Part shown: positions 7,273 through 18,719 of the stretch, in pieces | Layout: each line of letters begins with the position of its first letter | How positions within the stretch are numbered: position 1 is the stretch's first letter | NCBI GenBank assembly: GCA_003222835.1 | Contig: QHXE01000333.1 | Coordinates: forward strand, 1-25,515 | Origin: Acidobacteriota bacterium | Lineage (GTDB): Bacteria; Acidobacteriota; Blastocatellia; Pyrinomonadales; Pyrinomonadaceae | Direction: 5' to 3' | Length of the DNA stretch: 25,515 bases | Program-made: the position numbers and the translations under genes | The notes under the pieces: generated by a model | What the model was told of the DNA's origin: nothing | What the model saw: the letters and a program-made list of their open reading frames with translations, nothing else | Database searches by the model: none

Positions 7273-8028
7273 CTACTCTTCTTCGCTTTCACCTGCCTCA
7301 ACTTCTTCCTCGCCATCGTCTTCGCCGACAATAGCCAACACGGCGTGGGTCGGCGGCATCGGCAACTCGGCTCCGCCGAGAATCTCGGGAAATTCTTCGG
7401 CTTCCTCGCGCTGAGCTTCGCCGATACTCTCGTCGCGCTCGACGTCTACGTTGCGGTAGTACTCCATGCCCGTGCCTGCGGGGATGAGGCGACCCATGAT
7501 TACGTTCTCTTTCAAGCCACGCAGATAATCAACGCGACCGGAGATCGCCGCCTCAGTTAGCACCCGAGTCGTCTCCTGGAATGACGCTGCCGAGATGAAC
7601 GAATCGGTGGAGAGCGAAGCCTTCGTGATGCCAAGCAACAAAGGTTCAGCCTGAGAGACCTCACCTTTCTCCACGCGCACGCGCTCGTTCTCGTCCTGGA
7701 AGCGGAAGCGATCGACCTGCTCTTCCAAGAGAAACTCTGTATCGCCCACCTCCTTGATCTTCACCCAACGCAACATCTGACGCACAATCACTTCGATGTG
7801 CTTATCGTTAATGTTCACGCCCTGCAAGCGGTAAACCTCCTGGATTTCGTTTACCAGGTACTCCTGCAAGCGGTTCATGCCGAGCACCCGCAGGATGTCG
7901 TGCGGATTTAATGGTCCATCCATCAGGGCCTCGCCGGCTTTGACACGGTCGCCTTCTTGCACGTTGATGTGCGTGCCGCGCGGAATGTCGTACTCGCGCT
8001 CTTCACCGTCGTCGCCGACGATGATCAA
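7273..8028 (-). CDS. rpoC: RNA polymerase beta' subunit, C-terminal fragment (rpoC is disrupted)
   Basis: This frame encodes the last 251 residues of beta'. Landmarks are the SBHM end ([24 protein letters not shown]), [24 protein letters not shown], the [26 protein letters not shown] segment and [17 protein letters not shown], followed by an acidic tail. It is out of frame with the upstream rpoC part. The reading frame is open backward to about 8049 (ISKGKRKL), where homology to the preceding part breaks. The nominal first codon is an internal TTG with no ribosome-binding site, so independent translation is unlikely. About 19 residues normally found between LFEAR and this part (the conserved AxISEIDG region) are missing. 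The piece probably belongs to one rpoC gene of about 1420 residues that is either mis-assembled or mutated. Confidence 0.85.
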   Translation of the reverse strand: MIIVGDDGEEREYDIPRGTHINVQEGDRVKAGEALMDGPLNPHDILRVLGMNRLQEYLVNEIQEVYRLQGVNINDKHIEVIVRQMLRWVKIKEVGDTEFLLEEQVDRFRFQDENERVRVEKGEVSQAEPLLLGITKASLSTDSFISAASFQETTRVLTEAAISGRVDYLRGLKENVIMGRLIPAGTGMEYYRNVDVERDESIGEAQREEAEEFPEILGGAELPMPPTHAVLAIVGEDDGEEEVEAGESEEE

Positions 8029-11000
8029 TTTGCGTTTGCCTTTTGAGATTGCGAGCTTCGAACAACTCTACGACCCGCGGCAAACCACCAGTGATGTCCT
8101 TGGTCTTCGTGGTTTCGCGGGGAATCTTGGCGATGACATCGCCCGGTTCAACTTGCTCGGCATCGCCAATCATCAGGTTCGCGCGTACCGGCATTTGGTA
8201 AACCTTCAGCACCCGGCTGCCCGTACGAATCTCCAGACGCGGCTGCTTCTTTTCATCCGGCGACTCTTTGACCACCATGTGCGACAGACCGGTGACCTGA
8301 TCAGTCTCTTCATCGAAGGTTACCCCTTCCTTCAAGTCCTGAAACTTCACCGTGCCGCCGACCTCGGTCAAGATCGCGAAGGTGAAGGGATCCCAGGTCG
8401 CCAGCAACTGATCCTGAGCGACGTGGTCGCCGTCTTCAACCAGAATGTGCGCGCCGTAGACGATCTGATAACGCGCGACTTCGCGGCCACGCTCGTCGAT
8501 GATCGTCAATGCGCCGATCCGATTCATCGCGACGCGCTCGCCCTTGCGGCTCTTAACGGTTTGCAGATCGACGTACTTGATCTTGCCTTCGACACGCGCT
8601 TCGTGCTTCGAAGATTCTTCCAGGCGCGCCGTGCCGCCGATGTGAAAGGTCCGCATCGTAAGCTGCGTGCCCGGCTCGCCAATCGACTGGGCCGCGATTA
8701 CGCCGACGGCCTCGCCGATATCGACCGGGCGGCCCGTGGCCAGGTTGCGGCCATAGCACTTTATGCAGCAGCCGCGTCGCGATTCACAAGTCAGCACCGA
8801 CCGAATGCGCACGCGCTGCACCCCTGAGCGTTGAATCTCGGCGGCGAGATCCTCATCGATTTCCTGATTGGCTTCGACGATACTAGTGCCTTCCACCGGA
8901 TCGATGACGTCTTCGAGCGCAGTGCGGCCGACGATGCGATCGCGGAGGCTCTCGATTTCTTCGCCGCCTTCAACAATCGCTGAAGCCGAAATGCCCTTGA
9001 GCGTGCCGCAATCCTGTTCGCTAATGATCACGTCCTGCGCCACGTCCACCAGACGCCGCGTCAGGTAACCAGAGTCTGCGGTCTTCAACGCGGTATCGGC
9101 CAGACCTTTGCGCGCGCCGTGCGTCGAGATAAAGTACTGCAACACGTTCAGGCCCTCGCGGAAATTCGACTGAATCGGGGTCTCGATGATTTCGCCAGAG
9201 GGCCGAGCCATCAGTCCGCGCATGCCTGCAAGCTGCCGAATCTGCTGCGCCGAGCCGCGCGCGCCGGAATCCGACATGATCAGGATCGGATTCAGCTCTT
9301 TAGTCGCCTTCTCGCGGTCGTCCATCGCCTTGAACATCTCTTTGGCGACCTTGTCCGTCGCTTCCGACCAGATGGCGATGACCTTATTCTGCCGCTCGCC
9401 GTTAGTGATCACACCGTCGCGATACTGCTGCTCGACGGTGATCACATCCTTTTCGGCCTTGCCTACGATCTCGGGCTTGGAGGGCGGCGTCACCAAATCG
9501 TCGATGCCGATAGAGATACCCGCCTTAGTCGCGTACAGGAAGCCGAGGTTCTTCAAATCGTCGAGCATCTTCACGGTCATCTCGTGGCCGAGTCGAATGT
9601 GCGAATAATTAACCAGCGATTGCAGTCCCTTCTTGCGCAACGTGCCGTTAATGAATGGCAAACCTGCCGGAATCGAGTCGTTGAAGATCACGCGGCCTAC
9701 GGTCGTGTTGATGACGCGTCGTATGTCTTCCTGCACAACTCCGCGCAGGATGTCTTGCGTGTCGTGCTCCTGCGTCAAGTCGATTAAGTCGCCGGTAATA
9801 CGCAACTTGATCGGCGTCTGCGTGGTCACTTCTTTCGCGTCCAGCGCCAACAGCACTTCTTCGAGCGAAGCGAACACCCGGCCTTCGCCTTTCGCGCCTT
9901 CCTTCTCGCGAGTCAGGTAGTAAATGCCGAGCACGATGTCCTGCGACGGCACGGCGATTGGCTGACCGCTCGCGGGGCTGAGAATGTTGTTCGAAGAAAG
10001 CATCAGCACCGCTGCTTCAATCTGGGCTTCCGGGGAAAGCGGAATGTGCACCGCCATTTGGTCGCCGTCAAAGTCGGCGTTGAACGCCGTGCACACGAGT
10101 GGATGAATCTTGATGGCTTTGCCCTCGACCAACACCGGCTCGAATGCTTGAATACCCAGACGGTGCAGCGTCGGCGCGCGGTTCAGCAGCACCGGGTGCT
10201 CGCGAATAACTTCTTCGAGAATGTCCCACACGACTGGCTCCTGGCGCTCAACCATTTCACGCGCCTGCTTGATTGTCGCCGCGTGTCCTTGCTTCTCGAG
10301 TTGGTTGTAGATGAATGGCTTGAAGAGTTCCAAAGCCATCTTCTTCGGCAAACCGCACTGGTGCAGCTTCAATTCGGGACCGACCACGATCACCGAACGG
10401 CCCGAGTAATCAACGCGCTTGCCGAGCAGGTTCTGGCGAAAACGTCCCTGCTTGCCTTTCAATGTTCCGCTCAAAGATTTCAGCGGCCGGTTGTTCACGC
10501 CGCGCAGCACACGACCGCGCCGGCCGTTATCAAACAGCGCATCGACGGCTTCCTGAAGCATGCGCTTTTCGTTGCGCACAATGACTTCAGGCGCGCGCAG
10601 CTCCATCAACTTCTTCAGCCGGTTGTTCCGGTTGATGACGCGCCGATACAGATCGTTCAGGTCGGAGGTCGCGAACCGTCCGCCATCAAGCGGCACCAGC
10701 GGGCGCAGCTCGGGTGGAATCACCGGAATCACGTCGAGAATCATCCAGTCGGGACGATTGCCCGATTTCAAAAAAGAAGTCGCAACCTTTAGACGCTTCG
10801 AATACTTTAGCTTCTTCTGCTGCGAAGTTTCCTCGCGCATCTTCCGGCGCAACTCAACGGCCAGCTCTTCGATGTTAACCATCGAAAGCAGCTCCTTAAT
10901 CGCTTCGGCGCCCATTTTGGCAACGAACTGCGCCGGATAATCACGCGCCAATTCGCGATAGCGCTCGTCGGTAAGCAGCTCGCGCTCTTTCAACTCCTTC

Positions 11001-11449
11001 ACCTCGCCAGGATCGATGACGATGTAAGATTCGAAGTAGAGCACCTTCTCCAACTCGCGCAACGGGATGTCCAGCAAGTGGCCGATGCGCGAGGGCAAGC
11101 CCTTGAAGAACCAAACGTGCGAACAGGGGCTGGCCAGATCGATATGGCCGAGACGCTCGCGGCGCACTTTCGCTTGCGTGACTTCGACACCGCACTTGTC
11201 GCAGATAACGCCGCGATGCTTCATGCGTTTGTATTTGCCGCACAGACACTCCCAGTCCGCCACCGGACCGAAGATGCGCGCGCAAAACAGGCCGTCACGT
11301 TCAGGCTTGAAAGTGCGATAGTTGATCGTCTCCGGCTTGGTTACTTCACCGTGCGACCACTGACGAATCTTTTCCGGTGAAGCCAGCGAGATGCGAATCG
11401 CCTCGAAATCAGGCGCGAGTTGCGTTTTTTCTTGATGAAATCGAAACAC
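8003..11449 (-). CDS. rpoC: RNA polymerase beta' subunit, N-terminal 80% (rpoC is disrupted)
   Basis: This frame encodes about 1130 homologous residues of beta', the catalytic RNA polymerase subunit. It starts at a GTG (11449) with GGAG 7 nt upstream. Visible are the first zinc-binding site (CLCGKYK...CDKC), the active-site motif NADFDGD with D459, D461 and D463 binding the catalytic Mg2+, the bridge-helix/trigger-loop region ([27 protein letters not shown]) and the second zinc site (EQDCG ... [11 protein letters not shown]). After LFEAR (codon at 8051-8053) the frame leaves the family sequence; the last about 16 residues, down to the TGA, are frameshift product. Because conserved residues are absent at the junction, a programmed frameshift alone cannot restore the protein. 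It lies downstream of rpoB after a spacer with inverted repeats. Confidence 0.9.
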   Translation of the reverse strand: MFRFHQEKTQLAPDFEAIRISLASPEKIRQWSHGEVTKPETINYRTFKPERDGLFCARIFGPVADWECLCGKYKRMKHRGVICDKCGVEVTQAKVRRERLGHIDLASPCSHVWFFKGLPSRIGHLLDIPLRELEKVLYFESYIVIDPGEVKELKERELLTDERYRELARDYPAQFVAKMGAEAIKELLSMVNIEELAVELRRKMREETSQQKKLKYSKRLKVATSFLKSGNRPDWMILDVIPVIPPELRPLVPLDGGRFATSDLNDLYRRVINRNNRLKKLMELRAPEVIVRNEKRMLQEAVDALFDNGRRGRVLRGVNNRPLKSLSGTLKGKQGRFRQNLLGKRVDYSGRSVIVVGPELKLHQCGLPKKMALELFKPFIYNQLEKQGHAATIKQAREMVERQEPVVWDILEEVIREHPVLLNRAPTLHRLGIQAFEPVLVEGKAIKIHPLVCTAFNADFDGDQMAVHIPLSPEAQIEAAVLMLSSNNILSPASGQPIAVPSQDIVLGIYYLTREKEGAKGEGRVFASLEEVLLALDAKEVTTQTPIKLRITGDLIDLTQEHDTQDILRGVVQEDIRRVINTTVGRVIFNDSIPAGLPFINGTLRKKGLQSLVNYSHIRLGHEMTVKMLDDLKNLGFLYATKAGISIGIDDLVTPPSKPEIVGKAEKDVITVEQQYRDGVITNGERQNKVIAIWSEATDKVAKEMFKAMDDREKATKELNPILIMSDSGARGSAQQIRQLAGMRGLMARPSGEIIETPIQSNFREGLNVLQYFISTHGARKGLADTALKTADSGYLTRRLVDVAQDVIISEQDCGTLKGISASAIVEGGEEIESLRDRIVGRTALEDVIDPVEGTSIVEANQEIDEDLAAEIQRSGVQRVRIRSVLTCESRRGCCIKCYGRNLATGRPVDIGEAVGVIAAQSIGEPGTQLTMRTFHIGGTARLEESSKHEARVEGKIKYVDLQTVKSRKGERVAMNRIGALTIIDERGREVARYQIVYGAHILVEDGDHVAQDQLLATWDPFTFAILTEVGGTVKFQDLKEGVTFDEETDQVTGLSHMVVKESPDEKKQPRLEIRTGSRVLKVYQMPVRANLMIGDAEQVEPGDVIAKIPRETTKTKDITGGLPRVVELFEARNLKRQTQIDHRRRRR

Positions 11450-11460
11450 GTTTTATCTCC

Positions 11461-11610
11461 ATTTCGGATTGCGGATTGCGGATTTCAAGACCACCACGCC
11501 GCCATCCGAAATTCGAACTCCTTAGTGAATAAGTAATTCCCATGTCGGATTTGCAATTCCGATCCGCGGGTTCTTCAAATCCGCAATCCGAAATCCGCAA
11601 TCCGAAATTC
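11461..11610. repeat. Inverted pair of heptad repeats in the rpoB-rpoC spacer
   Basis: At 11461-11487 the plus strand reads as GATTGCG/GATTTCG heptads in tandem (CGGATTGCGGATTGCGG). At 11577-11610 the complementary heptads AATCCGC/AATCCGA are repeated four times. The two arms can pair in the mRNA into a stem of about 20-25 bp with a loop of about 90 nt directly before the rpoC ribosome-binding site. Degenerate copies occur between the arms. Confidence 0.75.
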
Positions 11611-11611
11611 T

Positions 11612-12750
<1,139 letters not shown>

Positions 12751-15700
12751 CTAAACATCGACCACGGTGCCGTCAATGCCCGGAGGCGACACCAGAGAGG
12801 CGACCTTCACATCGGCGGCCTTCTCACCAAAGATTGCGCGCAATAGTTTTTCTTCAGCGGTTAACTGAGTTTCGCCCTTGGGCGTGACCTTGCCAACCAG
12901 AATCGAGCCGGGTTTGACTTGCGCGCCGATGCGAATGATTCCGCTCTCGTCCAAATCGCGCAGCATGTTTTCGCCGACGTTAGGAATGTCACGCGTAATT
13001 TCTTCGGGGCCGAGTTTGGTATCGCGGGCCTCGATTTCCAGCTCCTCGATGTGAATCGAAGTGTAGTAATCCTCTTTCACCAAGCGCTCGGAAACCAGAA
13101 TCGCGTCTTCGAAGTTATAACCACGCCACGGCATGAACGCGACCAGCACATTACGTCCCAACGCCAGTTCGCCGCGATCTGTGCAAGGTCCGTCGGCAAT
13201 TACCTGGCCCTTGGCGACGCGCTCACCGACGTGAACGATTGGGCGTTGATTGATGCAGGTGTTCTGATTCGAACGCTTGAACTTGATCAACGTGTAGATG
13301 TCCGCGGTCACTTCGCGAGAGATTGTGCCGTCGACATTGTGATCGGCTCGGACGATTATTCGCTCAGAGTCGACATAGTCAACCGTGCCGTCGCGTCGAG
13401 CAATCACCACTGCGCCCGAGTCGCGTGCCGTCACGTCTTCCATGCCGGTGCCGATATACGGCGCTTCAGCGCGCAGTAAGGGCACCGATTGGCGTTGCAT
13501 ATTCGAACCCATCAAGGCGCGGTTCGCGTCATCGTTTTCCAGAAATGGAATCAGCGAGGCCGCCACCGAAACCAGTTGTTTCGGCGACACGTCAACATAT
13601 TCAATTTCATCGCGCTCCGCGAGAATGAATTCTCCAGCTTTTCGCGCGGCGTTACGCTCGTTGACGATGTAACCATTGTCGTCAAGTTCGATATTGGCCT
13701 GACCGACGACGTGCTTGTCTTCTTCCCACGCGGTCAAATAAAACGGATGGGGATCATAGCTCGCCTTTTCGCCGTTGGCGCCGATACGTTTGTTCGCTTT
13801 GTCAACATCGTCCTGCGGCACGTGCTGGCCCGGCTTGAACTTTGTTTCGCCGCCATTGATGACCCGCACGTACTCGACAACGCGGCCGTCAACAACCTTG
13901 CGATACGGCGATTCGATAAACCCAAACTCGTTAATGCGCGCATAGCACGAAAGGCTCGAGATAAGTCCGATGTTCGGTCCTTCAGGCGTCTCGATCGGAC
14001 AAATGCGGCCATAGTGAGTCGGGTGTACATCGCGTACTTCGAATCCCGCGCGCTCGCGGCTCAATCCTCCGGGTCCCAGCGCGGACAGACGACGCTTGTG
14101 CGTGATCTCTGAGAGCGGATTCGTCTGGTCCATGAACTGCGACAACTGCGACGAGCCGAAGAACTCGCGGACCGCCGCCGTCACGGGTTTGGCGTTGATG
14201 AGATCGCGCGGCATCGTGGTCTGCATCTCCTGATGGATCGACATCTTTTCCTTGATCGCTCGTTCCATGCGCTCCAGTCCGATACGAAACTGGTTTTCCA
14301 GCAACTCGCCGACGGCCCGCACGCGCCGATTGCCCAGATGATCGATGTCGTCAGCCTGATAGATAGGCCGTTTCTCTTCATCGACAGGGTTCTTGCGCAT
14401 CTTCAGGACGTACGAGACGACCTCGAAAAAGTCTTTGGCCGCCAGCAGCGGATCGTCTATGCGACCCATCTCCGGCTTACCCATCTTGATGTTGAATTTG
14501 AGGCGGCCCACGCGGGAAAAGTCGAACTTGCGCGGATCAAAGAACATGCCCTCCAACAATCTATAGGCAGTTTGCACGGTCGGCGGATCACCCGGCCGCA
14601 TCTTGCGATAGATTTCGAGCAGGGCGTCGACCGGCTTGCTGATCGCGTCCTTCTTCAGAGTCTGCGAGATAACAACGCCCACGTCGTCTCTCTCGGGAAA
14701 GAAAATCCCGAAGCCTTGTATCCCGCTTTCAGCAATCTCCTGCAATTTCGCCGTCGTGATTTCTGTGTTGGCTTCGAGCAGCACTTCGCCCGTTTCGGTG
14801 TTGACGACATCGGAGGCGGCGTAGGCTGCCTCGAATTGCAAAGGTTCGATTTCGACTTCACCAATCTTTGCCTTGCGCAGGCCTTCGAGTGAAGTCCGGG
14901 AAATCTCTTTACCCTTACGTACAATGGGATCGGGACCGCGGCCCTTGATCTCAAAGTCGACTTTCATTCCAATCAGGTTCGTGGGTCCGGTGTCCGGAAT
15001 CTGGACCATCAAACGGCCGTTTTCAACGCGCACTTCATCGACAACGTAGAAGGCGCGCACCAGATCCTCGTCGGTGAAGGACGCCGACTTAACCGCTTCC
15101 TCCAACTGGCCGTCGCTACCAAACGATTTGCTGTTGAAGTTTGACTTCAGCCAGATGCCCAGCGCTCGCAGAAAGATCGACGCCAGGAACTTGCGCTTGC
15201 CTACACGCACGTACAGCAGATTCTTCTGGTCATATTCAAACTCGACCCACGAGCCGCGATACGGGATGATTTTGGCGATGAACATCTGGCCGCGTTTGAA
15301 GAAGACGCCGGGCGAGCGATGAAGCTGCGACACGATGACGCGCTCAGTTCCGTTGATGATGAATGTGCCATTGTCGGTCATCAACGGAATTTCGCCGAAG
15401 AAGACTTCTTCTTCCTTAATGTCGCGAATCGATTTGACGTTTGTATCCGGGTCTTTGTCGTAAACCGTCAGCCGAATCTTGACTTTCAGCGGCACGCTGT
15501 AGCTCATGCCGCGTTCCTGACATTCTTGCTGATCGTGTTTGTGCTTAAGGCCAACCGGCTCGCCGCAATTTGGGCAAAGCTCCGGCCGCACCGAGTTGAA
15601 AGCGCCGCAAACGTGACAGAGCGTTTCTCCCGGACGCAAAGGATCGACTTTGATACTGGCGCCGCAGTTCTTGCACGCGGTGCGCAGATACTTCAACCCT

Positions 15701-16002
15701 TCGAGGTTGCCGCATTTGCACTGCCAATTGCCGATATGGTATTCGACAAAGTCGAGCGTTGCCGTCTCGCGAAAATCCGAGATCGGAAACACCGATTGAA
15801 AGACTGTTTGCAGCCCGATGCGCCCGCGCTCTTCCGGGAGCGCATCCATTTGCAAGAATCGGTTATATGATTCGCGCTGAATCTCGATTAGATTCGGAAT
15901 CGGCACTGAGGTTTTGATTTTGGAAAAATCCTGGCGCTGGGGAGCCTGACTTGTGCGCCGCCCCAATCCCGGATTCAGAGTTTCAAGTAAGTTTGCAGAC
16001 AT
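12751..16002 (-). CDS. rpoB: RNA polymerase beta subunit, N-terminal 1083 residues (rpoB is disrupted)
   Basis: This is the large part of beta, starting at an ATG (16002) with AGGA 5 nt upstream. It has the N-terminal [21 protein letters not shown] segment, a cysteine-rich insertion at about residues 92-157 (C95, C97, C110, C113, C129, C132, C143, C146), the rifampicin region ([27 protein letters not shown], with the usual sensitive D, H and S residues) and [12 protein letters not shown]. It ends after GTVVDV at a TAG where homologues have Lys or Gln before VFTRKG; AAG to TAG is one base. The same frame continues beyond the stop with good homology, so this is a nonsense codon and not a natural end. 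RpoB builds one side of the active-site cleft and the DNA channel of RNA polymerase. It lies downstream of rplL after a 272-bp spacer. Confidence 0.92.
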   Translation of the reverse strand: MSANLLETLNPGLGRRTSQAPQRQDFSKIKTSVPIPNLIEIQRESYNRFLQMDALPEERGRIGLQTVFQSVFPISDFRETATLDFVEYHIGNWQCKCGNLEGLKYLRTACKNCGASIKVDPLRPGETLCHVCGAFNSVRPELCPNCGEPVGLKHKHDQQECQERGMSYSVPLKVKIRLTVYDKDPDTNVKSIRDIKEEEVFFGEIPLMTDNGTFIINGTERVIVSQLHRSPGVFFKRGQMFIAKIIPYRGSWVEFEYDQKNLLYVRVGKRKFLASIFLRALGIWLKSNFNSKSFGSDGQLEEAVKSASFTDEDLVRAFYVVDEVRVENGRLMVQIPDTGPTNLIGMKVDFEIKGRGPDPIVRKGKEISRTSLEGLRKAKIGEVEIEPLQFEAAYAASDVVNTETGEVLLEANTEITTAKLQEIAESGIQGFGIFFPERDDVGVVISQTLKKDAISKPVDALLEIYRKMRPGDPPTVQTAYRLLEGMFFDPRKFDFSRVGRLKFNIKMGKPEMGRIDDPLLAAKDFFEVVSYVLKMRKNPVDEEKRPIYQADDIDHLGNRRVRAVGELLENQFRIGLERMERAIKEKMSIHQEMQTTMPRDLINAKPVTAAVREFFGSSQLSQFMDQTNPLSEITHKRRLSALGPGGLSRERAGFEVRDVHPTHYGRICPIETPEGPNIGLISSLSCYARINEFGFIESPYRKVVDGRVVEYVRVINGGETKFKPGQHVPQDDVDKANKRIGANGEKASYDPHPFYLTAWEEDKHVVGQANIELDDNGYIVNERNAARKAGEFILAERDEIEYVDVSPKQLVSVAASLIPFLENDDANRALMGSNMQRQSVPLLRAEAPYIGTGMEDVTARDSGAVVIARRDGTVDYVDSERIIVRADHNVDGTISREVTADIYTLIKFKRSNQNTCINQRPIVHVGERVAKGQVIADGPCTDRGELALGRNVLVAFMPWRGYNFEDAILVSERLVKEDYYTSIHIEELEIEARDTKLGPEEITRDIPNVGENMLRDLDESGIIRIGAQVKPGSILVGKVTPKGETQLTAEEKLLRAIFGEKAADVKVASLVSPPGIDGTVVDV

Positions 16003-16230
16003 GATGTTCCTATCTTTTTCAGTTTACGCTACAGCCACAGTCGAATCGCCGGATGCGCGGACCCCAAACAGACGGTTGAGCGGCCAGAGCGCACCAAGCC
16101 CCGACCGCTTCATTAACGAAAAGCGATTGCATCGTTTCAGAGTTTTCCGGGAGTAACGCCAGCGAATCAATACTCCCCTAAGTTAACCGTTCAAGAATCA
16201 AAGGTCAAGCCAAGCTAAGACAGTCTTCGG

Positions 16231-16269
16231 TCTTGGGTCTTTGACAAAAGCCAAAGACCAAAGACCCAA
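16231..16269. other. Perfect 12-bp inverted repeat in the rplL-rpoB spacer (possible attenuator or processing site)
   Basis: CTTGGGTCTTTG (16231-16242) and CAAAGACCCAAG (16258-16269) are exact reverse complements with a 15-nt loop that repeats part of the arm. The hairpin begins 6 nt after the rplL stop on the minus strand. No T-run follows, so it is more likely an attenuator or RNase-processing hairpin, as known at this place in enterobacteria. Further down the spacer TTGAAC-16-TATTGA (about 16170-16197) is a weak promoter candidate for rpoB. Confidence 0.65.
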
Positions 16270-16274
16270 GCACC

Positions 16275-16664
16275 TTACTTGACTTCGACGGTCGCCCCGG
16301 CGTCCGCCAATTTTTGCCTGACCGTCTCGGCTTCTTCCTTCGAAACGCCTTCCTTCACCGCTTTCGGGGCGGCTTCGACAAGGTCTTTCGCTTCCTTCAG
16401 ACCAAGGGCGGTGACCTCACGAACGACCTTGATGACGTTGATCTTGTTTCCACCTATCGCTTGTAGAATGACGTCAAACTCGGTCTTCTCTTCCGCCGCC
16501 GCTGCCTCTCCGCCGCCACCAGCCGTTGCGGCCGCAGGAGCTGCGGCTACCGCCGCCGCCGCCGAAACGCCGAAGGCCTCTTCAATCATTTTCACCAACT
16601 CTGAGGTCTCCAGGAGACTCTTTTCTTTCAGAGCGTCAACAATTTCCTGATTCGATAGTGCCAT
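16275..16664 (-). CDS. rplL: 50S ribosomal protein L7/L12
   Basis: The 129-residue protein has the normal two-domain build: an N-terminal dimerisation helix pair (residues 1-33), an Ala/Gly-rich hinge (about 34-58) and the C-terminal domain with [34 protein letters not shown], which contacts elongation factors. Several dimers bind L10 at the ribosomal stalk. The ATG at 16664 is preceded by a GGAGG run about 12 nt upstream. It is separated from rplJ by a 249-bp spacer that can fold into a long hairpin, unusual for a pair that is normally close together. Confidence 0.97.
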   Translation of the reverse strand: MALSNQEIVDALKEKSLLETSELVKMIEEAFGVSAAAAVAAAPAAATAGGGGEAAAAEEKTEFDVILQAIGGNKINVIKVVREVTALGLKEAKDLVEAAPKAVKEGVSKEEAETVRQKLADAGATVEVK

Positions 16665-16710
16665 GACTACTTTCTATCCTCCTCAAAAAGGGTTCTAGTG
16701 TTGCTTTCCT

Positions 16711-16793
16711 ATTTACGATCCGCAGCAGGAGAACCCACGGGACGCCTTTCGCGTTGTTGCATCACAACTGAGAAAAGCGTCCGAGTCGTAAAT
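16711..16793. other. Structured spacer between rplJ and rplL (long imperfect hairpin)
   Basis: Nested pairings fold about 83 nt: ATTTACGA (16711-16718) with TCGTAAAT (16786-16793), GGACGC (16740-16745) with GCGTCC (16777-16782), CTTT (16746-16749) with AAAG (16774-16777 region), and GTTGT (16753-16757) with ACAAC (16764-16768) closing a 6-nt loop. It lies about 50 nt upstream of the rplL start. It could adjust L12 output relative to L10 or be an RNA-processing site, or it could be a remnant of a small repeat with inverted ends. No protein frame is supported in 16665-16913. Confidence 0.6.
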
Positions 16794-16913
16794 GGCGATC
16801 TGACACCATCGCCACACTCGTCTTCCGCGTCCCGAACCTGTGCTTCCTTCCCAGACAACCAAGCATCGAAACCGCTCGAATTCTGAGCCGGATTCGAAAA
16901 CCTAAACAAACTC

Positions 16914-17438
16914 TTACGCAGCTTTGGTGTCGCTGACCTGCTTAACGACCACAGCCAAATTACGTGGTACCGCCGATATTACATTCACCAGTCGTTGTGC
17001 CTGACTATTAAGCAGGAACAAGACCTTCGACAGTAATTCTTCTCGCGATGGCAGACTGGCAATCGCTTCGACTTCGCGAAGCTCGATTACTCTGCCTTCA
17101 ACCAATCCGACTTTAAACTTGAAGATTTCAGGATTCGCTTTCGAGAACTTCGAGATCGCTTTGGAAAGCGAAACCGGATCGGCAGCGCTGAGCGCAACCG
17201 CGGTTACGCCTTTGAACTGATCAGCCATCGGCTCCAGCGGCGTGCCCGCGGCAGCTTTGCGCGCCAGGGTATTCTTAACTACCGAATAAGTGACGCCTGC
17301 ATCACGCAATTGCCGGCGCAATTCCTGATCCTTCGCGACCGTCATCTTCTGAAAACTCACCAGCATAGCGGCATTGGCGCTCTTAAACTGTTCGGCGAGG
17401 GCGTCGAGGTCCTTTTGTTTTTCTTTTCTCGTTTTCAT
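16914..17438 (-). CDS. rplJ: 50S ribosomal protein L10
   Basis: The 174-residue protein has the L10 N-terminal RNA-binding domain ([23 protein letters not shown]), the [21 protein letters not shown] region and the C-terminal helix ([19 protein letters not shown]) that carries L7/L12 dimers. It anchors the stalk to 23S rRNA. It starts at an ATG only 9 bp after the rplA stop, so there is no room for the classical L10 leader found upstream of rplJ in other bacteria. Any autoregulation must act elsewhere, for example on the structured rplJ-rplL spacer. Confidence 0.96.
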   Translation of the reverse strand: MKTRKEKQKDLDALAEQFKSANAAMLVSFQKMTVAKDQELRRQLRDAGVTYSVVKNTLARKAAAGTPLEPMADQFKGVTAVALSAADPVSLSKAISKFSKANPEIFKFKVGLVEGRVIELREVEAIASLPSREELLSKVLFLLNSQAQRLVNVISAVPRNLAVVVKQVSDTKAA

Positions 17439-17447
17439 CTCAATTCC

Positions 17448-18143
17448 TCACTTGGCGAACGCAGCTTCGTCCAACAGCAACCCCGGGCTCATCGTCGATG
17501 CGAGATTGACTTTCTTTACATACTTCCCTTTAGCAGTAGACGGTTTCGCCTTCACCACCGCATCGATGATTGCGCGGGTGTTTTCGGTAATCTTGTTCTC
17601 GTCAAACGAAACTTTTCCTACCGCCGTATGGATCACTCCCGTCTTATCGACCCGATACTCGACCTTGCCCGCTTTAGTCTCATTTACGGCAGTCTTCACA
17701 TCAAATGTAACCGTGCCGGTCTTGGGATTGGGCATTAAGCCGCGCGGCCCAAGCACCTTTCCGAGTCCGCCCACCAGACGCATCATGTCGGGCGTCGCGA
17801 TGACCGCATCGAAATCCAACCATCCGCCCTTGATCTTATTGACCATGTCTTCACCGCCGACAAAATCGGCGCCGGCGTCTTCAGCTTCCTTGATCTTCTC
17901 GCCCTGCGCTATCACCAGGACCGTCTTTGATCTTCCCAGCCCGTGCGGTAAAACCAGCGTGCCGCGCACAAGCTGATCCGCTTTACGCGGATCGACGCCG
18001 AGCCACATCGTCAATTCGACAGTTTCGTCAAACTTGGCGAAAGTAATCTCTTTGAGTTTCTTTACGGCCTCTTCCAGATTGTACTTGTGGCTGGCATCGA
18101 TCTTTTCCACCGCGGCGCGATATTTCTTTCCGTGCTTCTTCAT
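17448..18143 (-). CDS. rplA: 50S ribosomal protein L1
   Basis: The 231-residue protein is a standard L1: [16 protein letters not shown] start, [21 protein letters not shown], then [20 protein letters not shown], the rRNA-contact signature, and a normal C-terminal end. L1 binds the mobile stalk of 23S rRNA and in many bacteria represses its own operon by binding mRNA. The ATG at 18143 is preceded by GAGGTG about 5 nt upstream. The 150-bp spacer to rplK holds an inverted repeat (18174-18224), in place of the usual short rplK-rplA gap. Confidence 0.97.
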   Translation of the reverse strand: MKKHGKKYRAAVEKIDASHKYNLEEAVKKLKEITFAKFDETVELTMWLGVDPRKADQLVRGTLVLPHGLGRSKTVLVIAQGEKIKEAEDAGADFVGGEDMVNKIKGGWLDFDAVIATPDMMRLVGGLGKVLGPRGLMPNPKTGTVTFDVKTAVNETKAGKVEYRVDKTGVIHTAVGKVSFDENKITENTRAIIDAVVKAKPSTAKGKYVKKVNLASTMSPGLLLDEAAFAK

Positions 18144-18173
18144 TTATTCACCTCAGAGGTGCAGACGAGATTT

Positions 18174-18292
18174 GCAATTTCAAATTTGGAATTTCCGAAT
18201 TTGAAATCTGGAATTTGAAATTGCTAACAATCTCTCCCTCTCAAAGAACTTGGATTACGCATCGCAAAATCAATCCGCAATCCGCAATCCGA
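18174..18292. repeat. Inverted repeat and heptad repeats in the rplK-rplA spacer
   Basis: GCAATTTCAAATT (18174-18186) and AATTTGAAATTGC (18212-18224) are exact reverse complements, with further TTTGGAATTT repeats between. At 18271-18291 the AATCCGC heptad occurs again in tandem (CAATCCGCAATCCGCAATCC). Both motifs recur in other spacers of this operon. Confidence 0.65.
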
Positions 18293-18293
18293 A

Positions 18294-18719
18294 TTACTCT
18301 ACCGTCAATCCCATCTGCCGAGCGGTGCCTTCGATCGTGCGGATGGCGCTCTGTAAATTCGTCGTGTTCAAGTCAGGCATCTTGGTCTTGGCAATCTCTT
18401 CGAGTTTGGCTCGCGAAATCTTGCCTACTTTTTCTTTCTTCGGATTGCCTGAGCCTTTCTCAATTCCCGCGGCCTTCTTCAGCAAATCCGCAGCCGGCGG
18501 CGTTTTCGTTTCAAACGTAAACGAGCGATCCGCGTAGACCGTGATCACCACCGGAATCTTCATGTCTGGATCCGCCTGGGCGGTTTTGGCATTAAATGCC
18601 TTGCAAAACTCCATGATATTGACGCCGTGTTGGCCCAGGGCCGGCCCGATGGGCGGCGCCGGATTGGCTTTACCCGCGGGAACTTGCAGCTTGATATAAC
18701 CTGAAATCTTCTTTGCCAT
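18294..18719 (-). CDS. rplK: 50S ribosomal protein L11
   Basis: The 141-residue protein has typical L11 features: [46 protein letters not shown] and the C-terminal rRNA-binding domain with [11 protein letters not shown] at the end. It forms the GTPase-associated centre with 23S rRNA. Its ATG overlaps the TAA of the small KOW gene (TAATG), so translation is coupled to the extra KOW gene and thus to nusG. This leaves no separate rplK leader. Confidence 0.97.
   Translation of the reverse strand: MAKKISGYIKLQVPAGKANPAPPIGPALGQHGVNIMEFCKAFNAKTAQADPDMKIPVVITVYADRSFTFETKTPPAADLLKKAAGIEKGSGNPKKEKVGKISRAKLEEIAKTKMPDLNTTNLQSAIRTIEGTARQMGLTVE

Noticed and set aside
8040..8053. Programmed +1 frameshift in rpoC at CTC AAA AGG C
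   Set aside because: The context resembles a slippery site with a rare AGG codon, but skipping one base would not restore the about 19 conserved residues missing at the junction. A deletion explains the data better.
7877..8827. 316-residue plus-strand open frame
   Set aside because: It is antisense to rpoC, has no family features, and its Arg/Leu-rich composition is typical of a shadow frame.
10046..10792. 248-residue plus-strand open frame
   Set aside because: It is antisense to the most conserved part of rpoC and has no independent support.
12751..12753. Genome-wide TAG recoding (suppressor tRNA or pyrrolysine)
   Set aside because: TAG ends secE, rplM, rpsB, tsf and the DHS-like gene at normal C-termini, so it is used as an ordinary stop here.
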